Assembly: GCF_000696095.1 (NCBI RefSeq)
Contig: NZ_BAYX01000007.1
Span: forward strand, 372,001-436,000
Reading direction: 5' to 3'
Length of the DNA: 64,000 nucleotides
Source: Rhizobium rhizogenes NBRC 13257
GTDB taxonomy: Bacteria > Pseudomonadota > Alphaproteobacteria > Rhizobiales > Rhizobiaceae
Below are positions 1 to 8,621 of the stretch, one piece after another. A program made the position numbers and the translations under genes. The number at the start of each line of letters is the position of its first letter. Positions within the stretch are counted from its first letter, which is position 1. Under the pieces are notes generated by a model. The model made no database searches and had not been told where the DNA came from. It saw only the letters and a list, made by a program, of their open reading frames with translations.

Positions 1-129
1 ACCGGCAATCGAATCATCAGGCGCGCGCAGCGCAATGCGGCTGGCGGGAACAGCCGGAGTCAGGCGAACGGTGCCGGAGCCGCCGTGGCGACCGGCGAGC
101 GGCAGTTTACGGGTTGCGAGATCAACCAT
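1..129 (-). CDS. soxG: Sarcosine oxidase gamma subunit, partial (3' part beyond window)
   Basis: Only the first 43 codons are present; the gene continues past the left edge. The N-terminus (MVDLATRKLPLAGRHGG) and its place directly after soxA identify it as the gamma subunit of heterotetrameric sarcosine oxidase. In the known enzyme this subunit has a folate-binding (GcvT-like) fold but no cofactor of its own. The ATG at 129 overlaps the end of soxA by 8 bp, so translation is probably coupled. The call rests mostly on context because little of the protein is visible. Confidence 0.8.
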   Translation of the reverse strand, partial: MVDLATRKLPLAGRHGGSGTVRLTPAVPASRIALRAPDDSIAG

Positions 130-3115
130 TGATCCGGCCTCCTTCCTTGTCAAAGAACACCAGATCCGTCACCTCGACGGCGATCGTCTTGTCGGGCATC
201 GGCACGTAAAGCGTCTTGCCCATGCGCTCGCGGCCGCCGGCAACCAGCGCGAAGGCAATCGAGCGGCCGAGGTTTTCCGACCAATAGGCGGAGGTGACAT
301 GACCGAGCATGGTCATCGGCTTCTGCTCGTTCGGATCGGCAACGATCTGCGCGCCTTCCTCCAGCACCACCTTCGGATCGCGGGTGACGAGGCCGACCAA
401 CTGCTTGCGGCCTTCCTTCACCAGATCCGGCCGCTTCAGGCCGCGAATGCCGACGAAATCCGTCTTCTTCTTGGAGACAGCCCAGGAAAGCCCTGCGTCA
501 TCAGGCGTCACCGTGCCGTCCGTATCCTGGCCGACAATGATGTAGCCCTTTTCAGCGCGAAGAACGTGCATGGTCTCGGTGCCATAGGCGCAGGCGCCTA
601 GCGGCTCGGCCCGTGCCCATACGGCTTCCAGAACCGACTGGCCGTAATCGGCCGGCACATTGATTTCGTAGCCGACTTCACCGGTAAACGAGACGCGGAA
701 CAGCCGGGCCGGCACGCCGCAGACCTTGCATTCGGCAACGCTCATATGCGGGAAGGCCTCATTGGAAAGATCCTGCCCCTCGACCAGCGGCTCGATGATC
801 TCGCGCGCCTTCGGCCCCTGCACGGCGATGACAGCCCATTGCTCGGTGGTAGACGTCAGCCACACTTTCAGATGCGGGAATTCGGTCTGAAGATAGTCTT
901 CCATATGATGCAGTACGCGCGGCGCTCCGCCGGTCGTGGTCGTCACATGGAAGCGGTCTTCGGCCAGGCGCCCGACGACACCGTCGTCATAAACGAAGCC
1001 ATCCTCGCGTGTCATGATGCCATAGCGGCAACGGCCGGGCTTCAGCGTATCCCAGGCATTGGTATAGAGCAGATTCAAGAACTGAGCCGCATCCGGCCCG
1101 ACCACCTCGATCTTGCCGAGCGTGGAAGCATCGAACACGCCGGCCACTTCGCGCGCCGTGCGGCACTCGCGATCGACAGCCTGATGCATGGTCTCGCCGG
1201 CGCGTGGATAGAACCATGCGCGCTTCCAGTTGCCGACATCCTCGAAGATCGCGCCATGCGCCTCTTCCCAGGCATGCAGCGGCGTCTTTCGCGCGGGGTC
1301 GAAGAAGGCTCCGCGCGAATGGCTGATCAGCGTACCGTAAGTAACCGGCGTATAGGGCGCGCGGAAGGTGGTGAGACCGACCTGCGGAATGTCCTTGCCA
1401 AGCATTTCGGCGGCAATCGCCAGACCGTGCATGTTGGAAAGCTTGCCCTGGTCGGAGGCCATGCCGTTGGTGGTGAAGCGCTTGATGTGCTCGATCGAAT
1501 GCATACCCTCGCGCACGGCAAGGCGGATATCCTTGGCGCAGACATCGTGCTGGAAGTCGACGAAAGCCTTGGCATTGGTGTCCGGCCCCGCCCCTTCGGC
1601 AGCGCCGATCATGCCGCCGGTCCATTCGAAGGACTGTTCGGCCTGGATCGATATCTTGCCCTCGCCCTCGGCTCCGGTAGCCTTCGCCATCAGCTCGCCG
1701 GCGGCAAGTGATTCTTCGATTGCAGCCTGCAAGCCATCGGTGCCGTTGCAAGCGCCGACAGAGAGACAATCCTGAACATAGGTGCCCGGCAGGAAACGCT
1801 GCTTCTCGGCATCGAACTTCAGCTTGCCGCGCGACTGCGAGAACAGATGCACGGAAGGCGTCCAGCCGGAGGAGACGAGCAACGCATCGATGGCGATCTT
1901 GCGCGAGCCAGAGCCGCCATTGCGCGCCACCGTCATCGAGGAGACACGCAACTTGCCGGCGGTGTCGATGACGGCATAGTCGCTCAACACTTCGATGCCG
2001 AGCTGCTTTGCCTCGGCGGCAACCGCTTCGCCCGGCCGCACGCGGCTATCGACGATGACGGCGATGGAGACGCCGGCACGCTTCAGGTCGAAGGCAGCTT
2101 CATAGGCCGAATCATGCGCCGTGTAGACGCCGATCTTGGCACCGACCGCGACGCCGTAATGGTTGAGATAGGTGCGGGCGGCCGATGCCAGCATGATGCC
2201 CGGACGGTCGTTGTTTGGGAACACCATGTGACGTTCGATCGCGCCGGTCGCCAGGATGACGCGCTTGGCGCGCACCTGCCACAGACGCTCGCGCGGCAGA
2301 TCACGGCCGGGCTTGGCAAGATGATCGGTGACGCGCTCGGCAAGGCCGAAGAAATTGTGGTTGTAATAGCCGAATGCCGTCGTGCGGGTCAGCACCTCGA
2401 CATTGTCCATCGACTTGAGCTTGGCGATGACGCCCTGCGCCCAGACATAGCCCTCGGTACCGTCGATCTTGACGCTGGCATCGAAGCGCAGCGCACCGCC
2501 GGCTTCGGCCTGCTCGTCGCAGAGGATGACCTTGGCGCCGGCTTCGGCGGCGGCGAGCGCTGCCGAAAGACCGGCGACACCGGCGCCGACCACCAGCACA
2601 TCGCAATGGGCGTAGCGGCTGGCATAATGATCCGGATCTTCTTCCGTCGGCGCAACGCCGAGACCGGCGGCGCGGCGGATGAGCGGCTCGTAAATATGCT
2701 TCCAGGCCGCCTTCGGCCACATGAAGGTCTTGTAGTAGAAGCCGGCGGCGAAGAAGGATGACAGCAGATTGTTGGCGCCGCCGACGTCGAAGGCAAGCGA
2801 CGGCCAGCGGTTCTGCGACTGCGCCTTCATGCCATCGAAGACCTCCTGTACGCTGGCGCGCACGTTGGGCTGGCGGCGGGCGGCATCGCGGGAAATATCG
2901 AGCAGCGCATTCGGCTCTTCGGCACCAGCCGAGAGGATACCGCGCGGACGGTGATATTTGAACGAGCGGCCGACGAGGTGAACACCATTGGCAAGCAGCG
3001 CCGAGGCGACGGTGTCGCCCTCCAGCGCCGTGTAGCTTTTGCCGTCAAAGGTGAAGCGGGCGGTTCTGGCCGGCGTCAGACGACCCTTGCCCGCAATACG
3101 ATTGGCGCCGCTCAT
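122..3115 (-). CDS. soxA: Sarcosine oxidase alpha subunit
   Basis: The 997-residue protein is the usual length for the alpha subunit of tetrameric sarcosine oxidase, which converts sarcosine to glycine plus formaldehyde or methylene-tetrahydrofolate. An N-terminal 2Fe-2S-like domain without cluster cysteines (about 15-110) is followed by a dinucleotide-binding fold with GAGVAG at 177-182. The C-terminal part from about 605 is an aminomethyltransferase-like (GcvT) folate-binding domain, recognisable by RCRYGIMTREDGFVYDDG. In known enzymes this subunit carries NAD+ and the folate site. Its ATG overlaps the soxD stop by 4 bp and its end overlaps soxG by 8 bp, so it is an internal operon gene. 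No defects seen. Confidence 0.96.
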   Translation of the reverse strand: MSGANRIAGKGRLTPARTARFTFDGKSYTALEGDTVASALLANGVHLVGRSFKYHRPRGILSAGAEEPNALLDISRDAARRQPNVRASVQEVFDGMKAQSQNRWPSLAFDVGGANNLLSSFFAAGFYYKTFMWPKAAWKHIYEPLIRRAAGLGVAPTEEDPDHYASRYAHCDVLVVGAGVAGLSAALAAAEAGAKVILCDEQAEAGGALRFDASVKIDGTEGYVWAQGVIAKLKSMDNVEVLTRTTAFGYYNHNFFGLAERVTDHLAKPGRDLPRERLWQVRAKRVILATGAIERHMVFPNNDRPGIMLASAARTYLNHYGVAVGAKIGVYTAHDSAYEAAFDLKRAGVSIAVIVDSRVRPGEAVAAEAKQLGIEVLSDYAVIDTAGKLRVSSMTVARNGGSGSRKIAIDALLVSSGWTPSVHLFSQSRGKLKFDAEKQRFLPGTYVQDCLSVGACNGTDGLQAAIEESLAAGELMAKATGAEGEGKISIQAEQSFEWTGGMIGAAEGAGPDTNAKAFVDFQHDVCAKDIRLAVREGMHSIEHIKRFTTNGMASDQGKLSNMHGLAIAAEMLGKDIPQVGLTTFRAPYTPVTYGTLISHSRGAFFDPARKTPLHAWEEAHGAIFEDVGNWKRAWFYPRAGETMHQAVDRECRTAREVAGVFDASTLGKIEVVGPDAAQFLNLLYTNAWDTLKPGRCRYGIMTREDGFVYDDGVVGRLAEDRFHVTTTTGGAPRVLHHMEDYLQTEFPHLKVWLTSTTEQWAVIAVQGPKAREIIEPLVEGQDLSNEAFPHMSVAECKVCGVPARLFRVSFTGEVGYEINVPADYGQSVLEAVWARAEPLGACAYGTETMHVLRAEKGYIIVGQDTDGTVTPDDAGLSWAVSKKKTDFVGIRGLKRPDLVKEGRKQLVGLVTRDPKVVLEEGAQIVADPNEQKPMTMLGHVTSAYWSENLGRSIAFALVAGGRERMGKTLYVPMPDKTIAVEVTDLVFFDKEGGRING

Positions 3116-3477
3116 TCCGCAGATCCCTCTTTTTGTGCCGTTTGTTCTTGTGCGTTTTTATCCTGCGCCACCGGCTCATTGGCCGTCGGCAGCAATGTCG
3201 AAAGATCCGGCTTCGGCTCGCCGGCCTTATAGGTGAGATAGAAGCGGTCGCTGACCGTATCGCGCGCCGCATTGAAGAAGCGGCCGCAGCCATGGATATG
3301 CCGCCAGCGCTCGAAGATCAGGCCCTTCGGATTGTCGCGCAGGAAGAAATATTGCTCGAATTCCTCGTCGGAAATCCCGGCAATGTTTTCCGGCCGCACG
3401 ATATGCGCGTCGCCGGCATTGCGGAATTCCAGTTCCGAACGCTCTTCCTCGCAATAGGGGCAGTAAATCAGCAGCAT
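3112..3477 (-). CDS. soxD: Sarcosine oxidase delta subunit
   Basis: This 121-residue protein has the delta-subunit zinc site: C6 and C9 (CPYC) plus H60 and C64 (RHIHGC), matching the three-Cys/one-His zinc ligation known from the tetrameric enzyme. The remainder contains the family block ERWRHIHGCGRFFNAARD. The subunit is a small structural zinc protein of the complex. The gene lies between soxA (4-bp ATGA overlap) and an extra secreted-protein gene 16 bp upstream. The C-terminal ~25 residues are rich in Gln, Ala and Glu and probably disordered. Confidence 0.96.
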   Translation of the reverse strand: MLLIYCPYCEEERSELEFRNAGDAHIVRPENIAGISDEEFEQYFFLRDNPKGLIFERWRHIHGCGRFFNAARDTVSDRFYLTYKAGEPKPDLSTLLPTANEPVAQDKNAQEQTAQKEGSAE

Positions 3478-3493
3478 CGTTTTCTACCTAATG

Positions 3494-3916
3494 TTAAAGC
3501 TCGGAACCGGAGATATTGGTGCCGGGAGGCTGGGCGCAGAGCTGACGCCCCATGGTAATGAAGGGCGTGATCCGCACCACAAGCTCCTCCAGCGATCCAT
3601 AGGGCTTCAGCACGTCCGTCATCCCCAGATTGATCATGCTCATGCCGACTAGATCGGTGTCGAGCGCAAAGGCCCTCGTCGCAGGCGGCGTCTTCTCCGG
3701 CACGAAATAAACCGCCGGCTGGTTCAACACCTTGACGCAGGCGAGGATGCCGCTCTCGGCCATGAACGGCCAATCCGCTTCCGTCTTCGCTTTGTGAATC
3801 ACCTGCGTACGCACGTCCTTCACGTCCGGAAAAAGGTCGCTCACCTCGGTCGCAGCAGTAGCTCCGAACGGAATCGAAACTCCGGCCACAGCAGCGAGCG
3901 CGAGCGCCATCATCAA
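3494..3916 (-). CDS. Secreted protein of unknown function inside the sox operon
   Basis: This 140-residue protein starts MMMALALAAVAGVSIPFGAT, a Sec-type signal peptide with likely cleavage near residue 22 (ATAA). The mature part has only two cysteines, C60 and C127, which could form a disulfide. The segment ADWPFMAESGILACVKV loosely resembles the WPF...G.L.C pattern I associate with DUF2511 (YebY-like) periplasmic proteins, but I am not certain. The start overlaps the soxB stop by 4 bp (ATGA) and the gene ends 16 bp before soxD, so it is co-transcribed with genes for a cytoplasmic enzyme. No function is assigned. Confidence 0.78.
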   Translation of the reverse strand: MMMALALAAVAGVSIPFGATAATEVSDLFPDVKDVRTQVIHKAKTEADWPFMAESGILACVKVLNQPAVYFVPEKTPPATRAFALDTDLVGMSMINLGMTDVLKPYGSLEELVVRITPFITMGRQLCAQPPGTNISGSEL

Positions 3917-5166
3917 TGCGCCACGGCGGCAGCCGCCGCTTCGTCGATCAAGCGGCCGGTGCGGAAGCGATCCAGATTGAGCCCGGCATTGAACTTATGC
4001 GGCTCGTCGCGGGCGATCAGGTGCGCAAACAGGTTGGCCGAGCCCGGCGTCGCCTTGAAGCCGCCCGTGCCCCAGCCACAGTTCACATAGAGGCCCGGCA
4101 CCGGCGTCTTCGACTGGATCGCCGAACGGTCCGGCGTGTTGTCGACGATACCGCCCCAGGAGCGCATCATCTTCACGCGCCGGAACATCGGGAACAGCTC
4201 GCAGATCGCATCCAGCGTATGGGTAATGATCTGCAGGCCGCCGGTCTGGCTGTAGGAATTATACTGGTCCGTGCCGGCGCCGATGACGAGCTCGCCCTTG
4301 TCGGACTGCGAGATATAGGCATGCACCGTGTTCGACATGACGACGCAGGGGAAGATCGGCTTCAGCGGTTCGGAAACCAGCGCCTGCAGCGGGCTCGATT
4401 GCAGCGGCACGCGCACGCCGGCCATCTGCATGACGACCGTCGTGTGGCCAGCCGCCGAAACACCGATCTTTTTCGCACCGATGAAACCACGGTTCGTATC
4501 GACGCCGGTGACGCGCCCATCCGGTCCGCGCTGAATGCCGGTGACTTCGCAATTCTGGATGATGTGCACGCCGCGATCGGACGCCGCGCGGGCAAAGCCC
4601 CAGGCGACCGCATCGTGACGCGCCGTGCCCCCGCGACGCTGCAAAGCCGCGCCGTTGATCGGATAGCGCGCGCTGCCGGAAATATCGAGCGGTGGACAAA
4701 AGGCCTTGGCCTGCTCCGGCGTCAGCCATTCATTGTCGATGCCGTAGAGACGGTTGGCATGGATATGCCGTTTGAAGGACTGTTGGTCATGCACATTATG
4801 CGACAGCATCATCACGCCGCGCGGCGAATACATGACGTTGTAATTGAGATCCTGAGACAGCCCTTCCCAGAGCTTCATCGAATGCTCATAGATGTGCATA
4901 CTCTCTTCATAGAGATAGTTCGAGCGGATGATGGTCGTGTTGCGGCCGGTATTGCCGCCGCCAAGCCAGCCCTTTTCGATCACCGCGACATTGGTGATGC
5001 CGTGCTCCTTGGCGAGGTAATAGGCAGCACCCAGACCATGGCCGCCACCGCCGATGATGATGACGTCATACTCCTTGCGCGGCTCCGGCGAGGTCCATTG
5101 GGCCTCCCAGCCCTTGTGAGCCCGCATCGCTTCCCGTACCACGGCAAAAACCGAGTATTTACGCAT
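3913..5166 (-). CDS. soxB: Sarcosine oxidase beta subunit
   Basis: The 417-residue FAD-dependent subunit catalyses sarcosine demethylation. The ADP-binding fold is VIIIGGGGHGLGAAYYLA at 35-52. The segment GGTARHDAVAWG contains H184, the likely covalent FMN attachment residue of this family. Further family blocks include GCVP-independent WGGIVDNTPDRSAI and GWGTGGFKATPGSA near the C-terminus. The start is supported by a GAGGG ribosome binding site 4-8 nt upstream of the ATG. It is the first gene of a soxB-x-D-A-G operon read leftwards. No defect is visible. Confidence 0.96.
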   Translation of the reverse strand: MRKYSVFAVVREAMRAHKGWEAQWTSPEPRKEYDVIIIGGGGHGLGAAYYLAKEHGITNVAVIEKGWLGGGNTGRNTTIIRSNYLYEESMHIYEHSMKLWEGLSQDLNYNVMYSPRGVMMLSHNVHDQQSFKRHIHANRLYGIDNEWLTPEQAKAFCPPLDISGSARYPINGAALQRRGGTARHDAVAWGFARAASDRGVHIIQNCEVTGIQRGPDGRVTGVDTNRGFIGAKKIGVSAAGHTTVVMQMAGVRVPLQSSPLQALVSEPLKPIFPCVVMSNTVHAYISQSDKGELVIGAGTDQYNSYSQTGGLQIITHTLDAICELFPMFRRVKMMRSWGGIVDNTPDRSAIQSKTPVPGLYVNCGWGTGGFKATPGSANLFAHLIARDEPHKFNAGLNLDRFRTGRLIDEAAAAAVAH

Positions 5167-5328
5167 TCGCCCTCAACTCCTTCAGGCAACAAGCCCGTTT
5201 GATCGGCCATACAAATCGCAAATCGAAAACCGACACAACGGCTCTTTTGCGACGCATTCAGCACCGGCTTTCGACACGGTTAAAAAGAATGCAAAGCCGG
5301 ATGGTCAACATCTCGTTCATTCGCAGCC

Positions 5329-5607
5329 CTACTTACGCTGCAGATGGCAGATCTTCACCCGCCCGCCATGGCCATCCTTGCGCCAGACGCAGCCCTCTTT
5401 TCGTGGCTTGCGGTCGTAAATGTAGATTCTTGCCCGATGCTTGCTGTCGAACCTCTGGTTTGAAAAATCGTGGCCGCCGACGCGGACATTCTTGCCGAAA
5501 CGAACTTCGCCGGCGGTGACTGGTGCAAGCGTTGCGGCCAGAATGGCGCAGATAAGCGCCAGCGTCGCAGACAGTCTTCCGGCAGGAAAAACGTTCGTGA
5601 ATATCAT
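5329..5607 (-). CDS. Small secreted hypothetical protein
   Basis: The 92-residue product has a signal peptide (hydrophobic stretch about 12-32 ending TAGE) and a short basic mature region with two cysteines and the repeated pattern FGKNVRVGGHDFSNQRFD. A strong AAGGAGA ribosome binding site lies about 9 nt before the ATG, which argues for a real gene. It stands alone between soxB and rpsU, on the same strand as sox but 160 bp upstream of soxB. I do not recognise the family. Confidence 0.65.
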   Translation of the reverse strand: MIFTNVFPAGRLSATLALICAILAATLAPVTAGEVRFGKNVRVGGHDFSNQRFDSKHRARIYIYDRKPRKEGCVWRKDGHGGRVKICHLQRK

Positions 5608-5832
5608 GCTGCGATTCTCCTTTGACGCACGCCGGAACTACCGGGATCGGACAACCGCGGCAGCATATGGTAACAATGTGAAGCAGGATCTTCGCACAGG
5701 CGTGTCAGTCTCGCAAAATATGACGAGACATTCCTTATTCGATAGCCGCAGCAACGCGATTAAGGTATAGCGAGCCTGTCTCGCTTGGGGCAAATTGCTT
5801 TTTCCCCTGCTAATGCACGATCCGGCTAGACT

Positions 5833-5861
5833 TTGACAAAGCGATCTGATATCTCGCCTAA
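5833..5861 (+). promoter_or_regulatory. Candidate rpsU promoter
   Basis: A perfect TTGACA at 5833-5838 is followed after 17 nt by GCCTAA, a weak -10. It lies about 100 bp before the rpsU start in the 350-bp non-coding stretch 5608-5957, in which I see no other gene. The -10 is poor, so the call is tentative. Confidence 0.35.
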
Positions 5862-5957
5862 CCAATCGCAAGGCTGCGGCTGCGCGAACGTTATTTTTTT
5901 GCCTCTTGGCGCTGCCGTCGCCTCAGGCATCAACCAAACTAAAGGAACGTGATTCTC

Positions 5958-6170
5958 GTGCAGGTACTTGTCCGCGATAACAATGTCGACCAGGCTCTCC
6001 GCGCTCTCAAGAAGAAGATGCAGCGCGAAGGTATTTTCCGCGAAATGAAGATGCGCGACTACTACGAAAAGCCGTCGCAGAAGCGTGCTCGTGAAAAGGC
6101 TGAAGCCGTTCGTCGCGTTCGCAAGCTGGCCCGCAAGCGTGCACAGCGCGAAGGTCTGGTCGCACGGTAA
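5958..6170 (+). CDS. rpsU: 30S ribosomal protein S21
   Basis: The 70-residue protein (QVLVRDNNVDQALRALKKKM...) is clearly bS21, a basic small-subunit protein involved in initiation. Two in-frame GTG codons are possible. The one at 5949 is only 1-3 nt from the AAAGGAA ribosome binding site (5941-5947), while the GTG at 5958 is about 10 nt away and gives the family N-terminus MQVLV, so 5958 is chosen. The gene is monocistronic, with its own promoter region and a strong terminator at 6205-6236. Confidence 0.96.
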   Translation: MQVLVRDNNVDQALRALKKKMQREGIFREMKMRDYYEKPSQKRAREKAEAVRRVRKLARKRAQREGLVAR

Positions 6171-6204
6171 TCGTCGTTTTTTCGACGTTTTCAGATGCAT
6201 GTTA

Positions 6205-6236
6205 GGCGGGGGCGAATCGTTCGCCGCCGCCTTTTT
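6205..6236 (+). terminator. Rho-independent terminator of rpsU
   Basis: A 12-bp stem with one mismatch (6205-6216 with 6220-6231), loop TCG, is followed by five T residues. It lies 34 bp after the rpsU stop. Confidence 0.9.
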
Positions 6237-6287
6237 GATTTATTCTCCGTGCAAATCGGATTAAATCAGAACAGCCTGATATGACGC

Positions 6288-7184
6288 ATGGCGAAAGCGA
6301 ACCCGATAATGGCAATTACGACGTCCGACCAGTTCCGCACTTCGAACCTCATCTCCTTTGTTTCGAAGCGCGCTGCTGCCCTGCCAGCTTTGGCGCTTCT
6401 CGCTGCGATCGGCCTTTCCGGCTGCCAGACAGCCTCCACCGATACGGTGATCCGTATCGACAAGGCGCAGGGCTCCTCGGAAAACATTGCCTCGCTGACC
6501 TCGGTCATCAACGCCAATCCGCAGGATCCGGAAGGCTATAACGTTCGCGGCACCGCCTATGGCCGTGGCGGCGATTTCAGTCGGGCGCTGGCGGACTTCA
6601 ACCAGGCGATCCAGCTCAATCCGAAGTTCTATCAGGCCTATGCCAACCGCGCGCTCATCTACCGCAACATGGGCAAGCTGCCGGAGGCCGTCGCGGACTA
6701 CAGTGCCGCGCTGCAGATCAACGGCAATTACGATGTCGCCTATATCGGCCGTGGCAACCTTTATCGCCAGTCCGGCCGCGACAATGATGCCTTCAACGAT
6801 TATTCCAAGGCGATCAGCCTCGGCACGACGGACGGCCGCGCCTATAATGGCCGCGGCGTGATCTTGCAGAAGCGCAATCAGCAGGACAAGGCGATCGACG
6901 ATTTCTCGAAGGCCATCTCGCTGTCGCCGAATTCGCCCGAGCCCTATAACAGCCGCGGCATCTCCTATCTCGCGCAGAAAGACGAAGACAACGCCTTCGC
7001 CGATTTCAACCACGCGATCGACCTCGACAACAAGGTTGCCGAATCCTGGGCCAACCAGGCTTTCGTCTACGAGCAGCGCGGCGACAAGGCCAAGGCCCGC
7101 CGTTCCTATCAGCACGCCGTCAACCTCGATCCGACCTACCAGCCGGCCAGGGACGGCCTGGCGCGTGTCGGCGCGGGCAGCTAA
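6288..7184 (+). CDS. TPR-repeat lipoprotein
   Basis: The 298-residue protein has a hydrophobic leader ending in the lipobox LSGC with C46, so it is probably a lipid-anchored periplasmic or outer-membrane protein. From about residue 68 to 290 it is a run of 34-residue tetratricopeptide repeats, with recurrent patterns such as YNVRGTAYGRGGDFSRALAD and YQAYANRALIYRNMGKLPEA; about six to seven repeats are seen. TPR lipoproteins (NlpI-like) commonly scaffold envelope enzymes; the partner is unknown. ATG 6309 (codon 8) is an alternative start because neither candidate has a clear ribosome binding site. The gene is single and followed by a terminator at 7212-7247. Confidence 0.88.
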   Translation: MAKANPIMAITTSDQFRTSNLISFVSKRAAALPALALLAAIGLSGCQTASTDTVIRIDKAQGSSENIASLTSVINANPQDPEGYNVRGTAYGRGGDFSRALADFNQAIQLNPKFYQAYANRALIYRNMGKLPEAVADYSAALQINGNYDVAYIGRGNLYRQSGRDNDAFNDYSKAISLGTTDGRAYNGRGVILQKRNQQDKAIDDFSKAISLSPNSPEPYNSRGISYLAQKDEDNAFADFNHAIDLDNKVAESWANQAFVYEQRGDKAKARRSYQHAVNLDPTYQPARDGLARVGAGS

Positions 7185-7211
7185 GATCGCGGCATATCAT
7201 CGAAACAGTGG

Positions 7212-7247
7212 GCCGCCCGGCGATCATCCGCCCGGCGGCTTTTCTTT
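7212..7247 (+). terminator. Rho-independent terminator after TPR lipoprotein gene
   Basis: The arms GCCGCC and GGCGGC, then after a C-C mismatch GGCG and CGCC, close on the loop ATCATC and are followed by TTTTCTTT. It lies 27 bp after the TPR gene stop. Confidence 0.85.
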
Positions 7248-7301
7248 GCGCTGTCGAGCGCATAGTCTCGCGCCATCCCCCAACCGAACGAGACACACGA
7301 C

Positions 7302-8384
7302 ATGCCCTCTTCGCAGAAAATCATCGTGGTCGGCGCCGGCATCATCGGTGCATCCATCGCCTGGCATCTCCAGCGCAAGGGCGCTGATGTCACGGTGATT
7401 GCCAAAAAAGCCGGCGGCGAGGCGACACCAAATTCCTTTGCCTGGATCAACGCGAGCTGGGGCAATCCCGAATTCTATTACCGCTTCCGCCGCCGTTCGA
7501 TGGCGGAATGGGCGCGGCTGGCGACCGACATTCCCGGCCTGCCGCTCTCCTGGTGCGGAGGGCTCTGCTGGGACATGCCGGAGGCCGAGCTGGAAGCCTA
7601 TCTCGCGCAGCATCACGGCTGGGGTTATGACATACAGCCGGTCACCCGCGCGACGAGTGCGACCATCGAACCCAACCTCATCGATCCGCCCACCTTTGCC
7701 GTGCATGTCGCCGAAGAAGGCGCCGTCGAACCCGTCGCCGCTGCCAATCTTCTGCTGGAAGACGCCGCCCGCCATGGCGCGACGCTGTCATATGGCGCGG
7801 AGGTCAGCCGGCTTTTGCAGGAGAACGGCAAGATTACCGGTGTCGAGACAACAGATGGCGTACTACTTGCCGACCATGTCGTTCTCGCCGCCGGCGCCGA
7901 TACTCGTCCGCTCGCCGCCGCAATCGGCATCGATGTACCGATCGAAACCCCGCCGGGCCTGATCGCGCATTCCCGCCCTCACTCTCGGCTGCTGAATGGC
8001 CTCGTCATGGCACCAGAACTGCATATGCGCCAGACGCAAGAAGGCCGGATCATCGCCGGCAGCGATTTCGGCGGCGGCGATCCCGGCGATGATCCGCGCA
8101 AGGCCGCCGAGGCGATTCTTGCCAAGGTCAGAGCCATGCTGCGCGGCGGCGAGCAACTCGAACTCGATTTTTACACGATCGGCTATCGCCCGAACCCGAA
8201 GGACGGCTTCCCGATCATCGGCGGCGTCGATAGGGTGCCGGGTCTCCATCTCGCGGTCCTGCATTCCGGCGTGACGCTGGCGCCGCTCGTCGGGCTGCTT
8301 GCGGCAGAGGAGATTGTCGGCGGACATCCGGACGCGCAGCTCGCTCCATTTCGCCTGTCGCGATTTGCGAAGGCGGGCGAATGA
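7302..8384 (+). CDS. FAD-dependent amino acid/amine oxidoreductase (DAO family)
   Basis: The 360-residue protein begins with an FAD ADP-binding motif (IIVVGAGIIGASIAWHL, about 7-23) and shows the DAO/DadA-family C-terminal pattern IGYRPNPKDGFPIIGGVD and HSGVTLAPLVG. This fold covers D-amino acid dehydrogenases, glycine and sarcosine oxidases and similar deaminating enzymes. The sequence does not fix the substrate. There is no signal peptide, so it is probably cytoplasmic. The gene follows a terminator and stands alone. The ribosome binding site is weak. Confidence 0.85.
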   Translation: MPSSQKIIVVGAGIIGASIAWHLQRKGADVTVIAKKAGGEATPNSFAWINASWGNPEFYYRFRRRSMAEWARLATDIPGLPLSWCGGLCWDMPEAELEAYLAQHHGWGYDIQPVTRATSATIEPNLIDPPTFAVHVAEEGAVEPVAAANLLLEDAARHGATLSYGAEVSRLLQENGKITGVETTDGVLLADHVVLAAGADTRPLAAAIGIDVPIETPPGLIAHSRPHSRLLNGLVMAPELHMRQTQEGRIIAGSDFGGGDPGDDPRKAAEAILAKVRAMLRGGEQLELDFYTIGYRPNPKDGFPIIGGVDRVPGLHLAVLHSGVTLAPLVGLLAAEEIVGGHPDAQLAPFRLSRFAKAGE

Positions 8385-8552
8385 GCTGTGCGATGATCGA
8401 CGTCAAATCCACGCGGCGTGCATCGAAAGCGTCCGGCGTCACTTACGATTTAGCGACGGTGACTTTTCGTATGTTGCAACAAAATTTACCGGGCCATAAC
8501 ATGACGCTTTCGAGAACATGCTGCTCGGACAAAAGCATTGGGGGCGCTCGGC

Positions 8553-8621
8553 ATGATGACTGAAACCGCTATTTCCACCTTCGCAGACGCGCTCGAACCC
8601 TATGGTGGTCCGATCGGTTGA
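8553..8621 (+). other. Possible 22-codon upstream reading frame or gene remnant
   Basis: An ATG at 8553, with GGGGGCG about 9 nt upstream, opens a 22-codon frame (MMTETAISTFADALEPYGGP...) whose last 20 nt overlap the assigned kinase start at 8602. It could be a leader peptide, the truncated 5' end of a lost gene, or chance. The rest of the 8385-8601 gap shows no gene. Confidence 0.25.

Noticed and set aside
8381..8563. A 60-codon frame after the FAD oxidoreductase gene
   Set aside because: No ribosome binding site, unusual composition and no recognisable features; it covers the probable promoter region.
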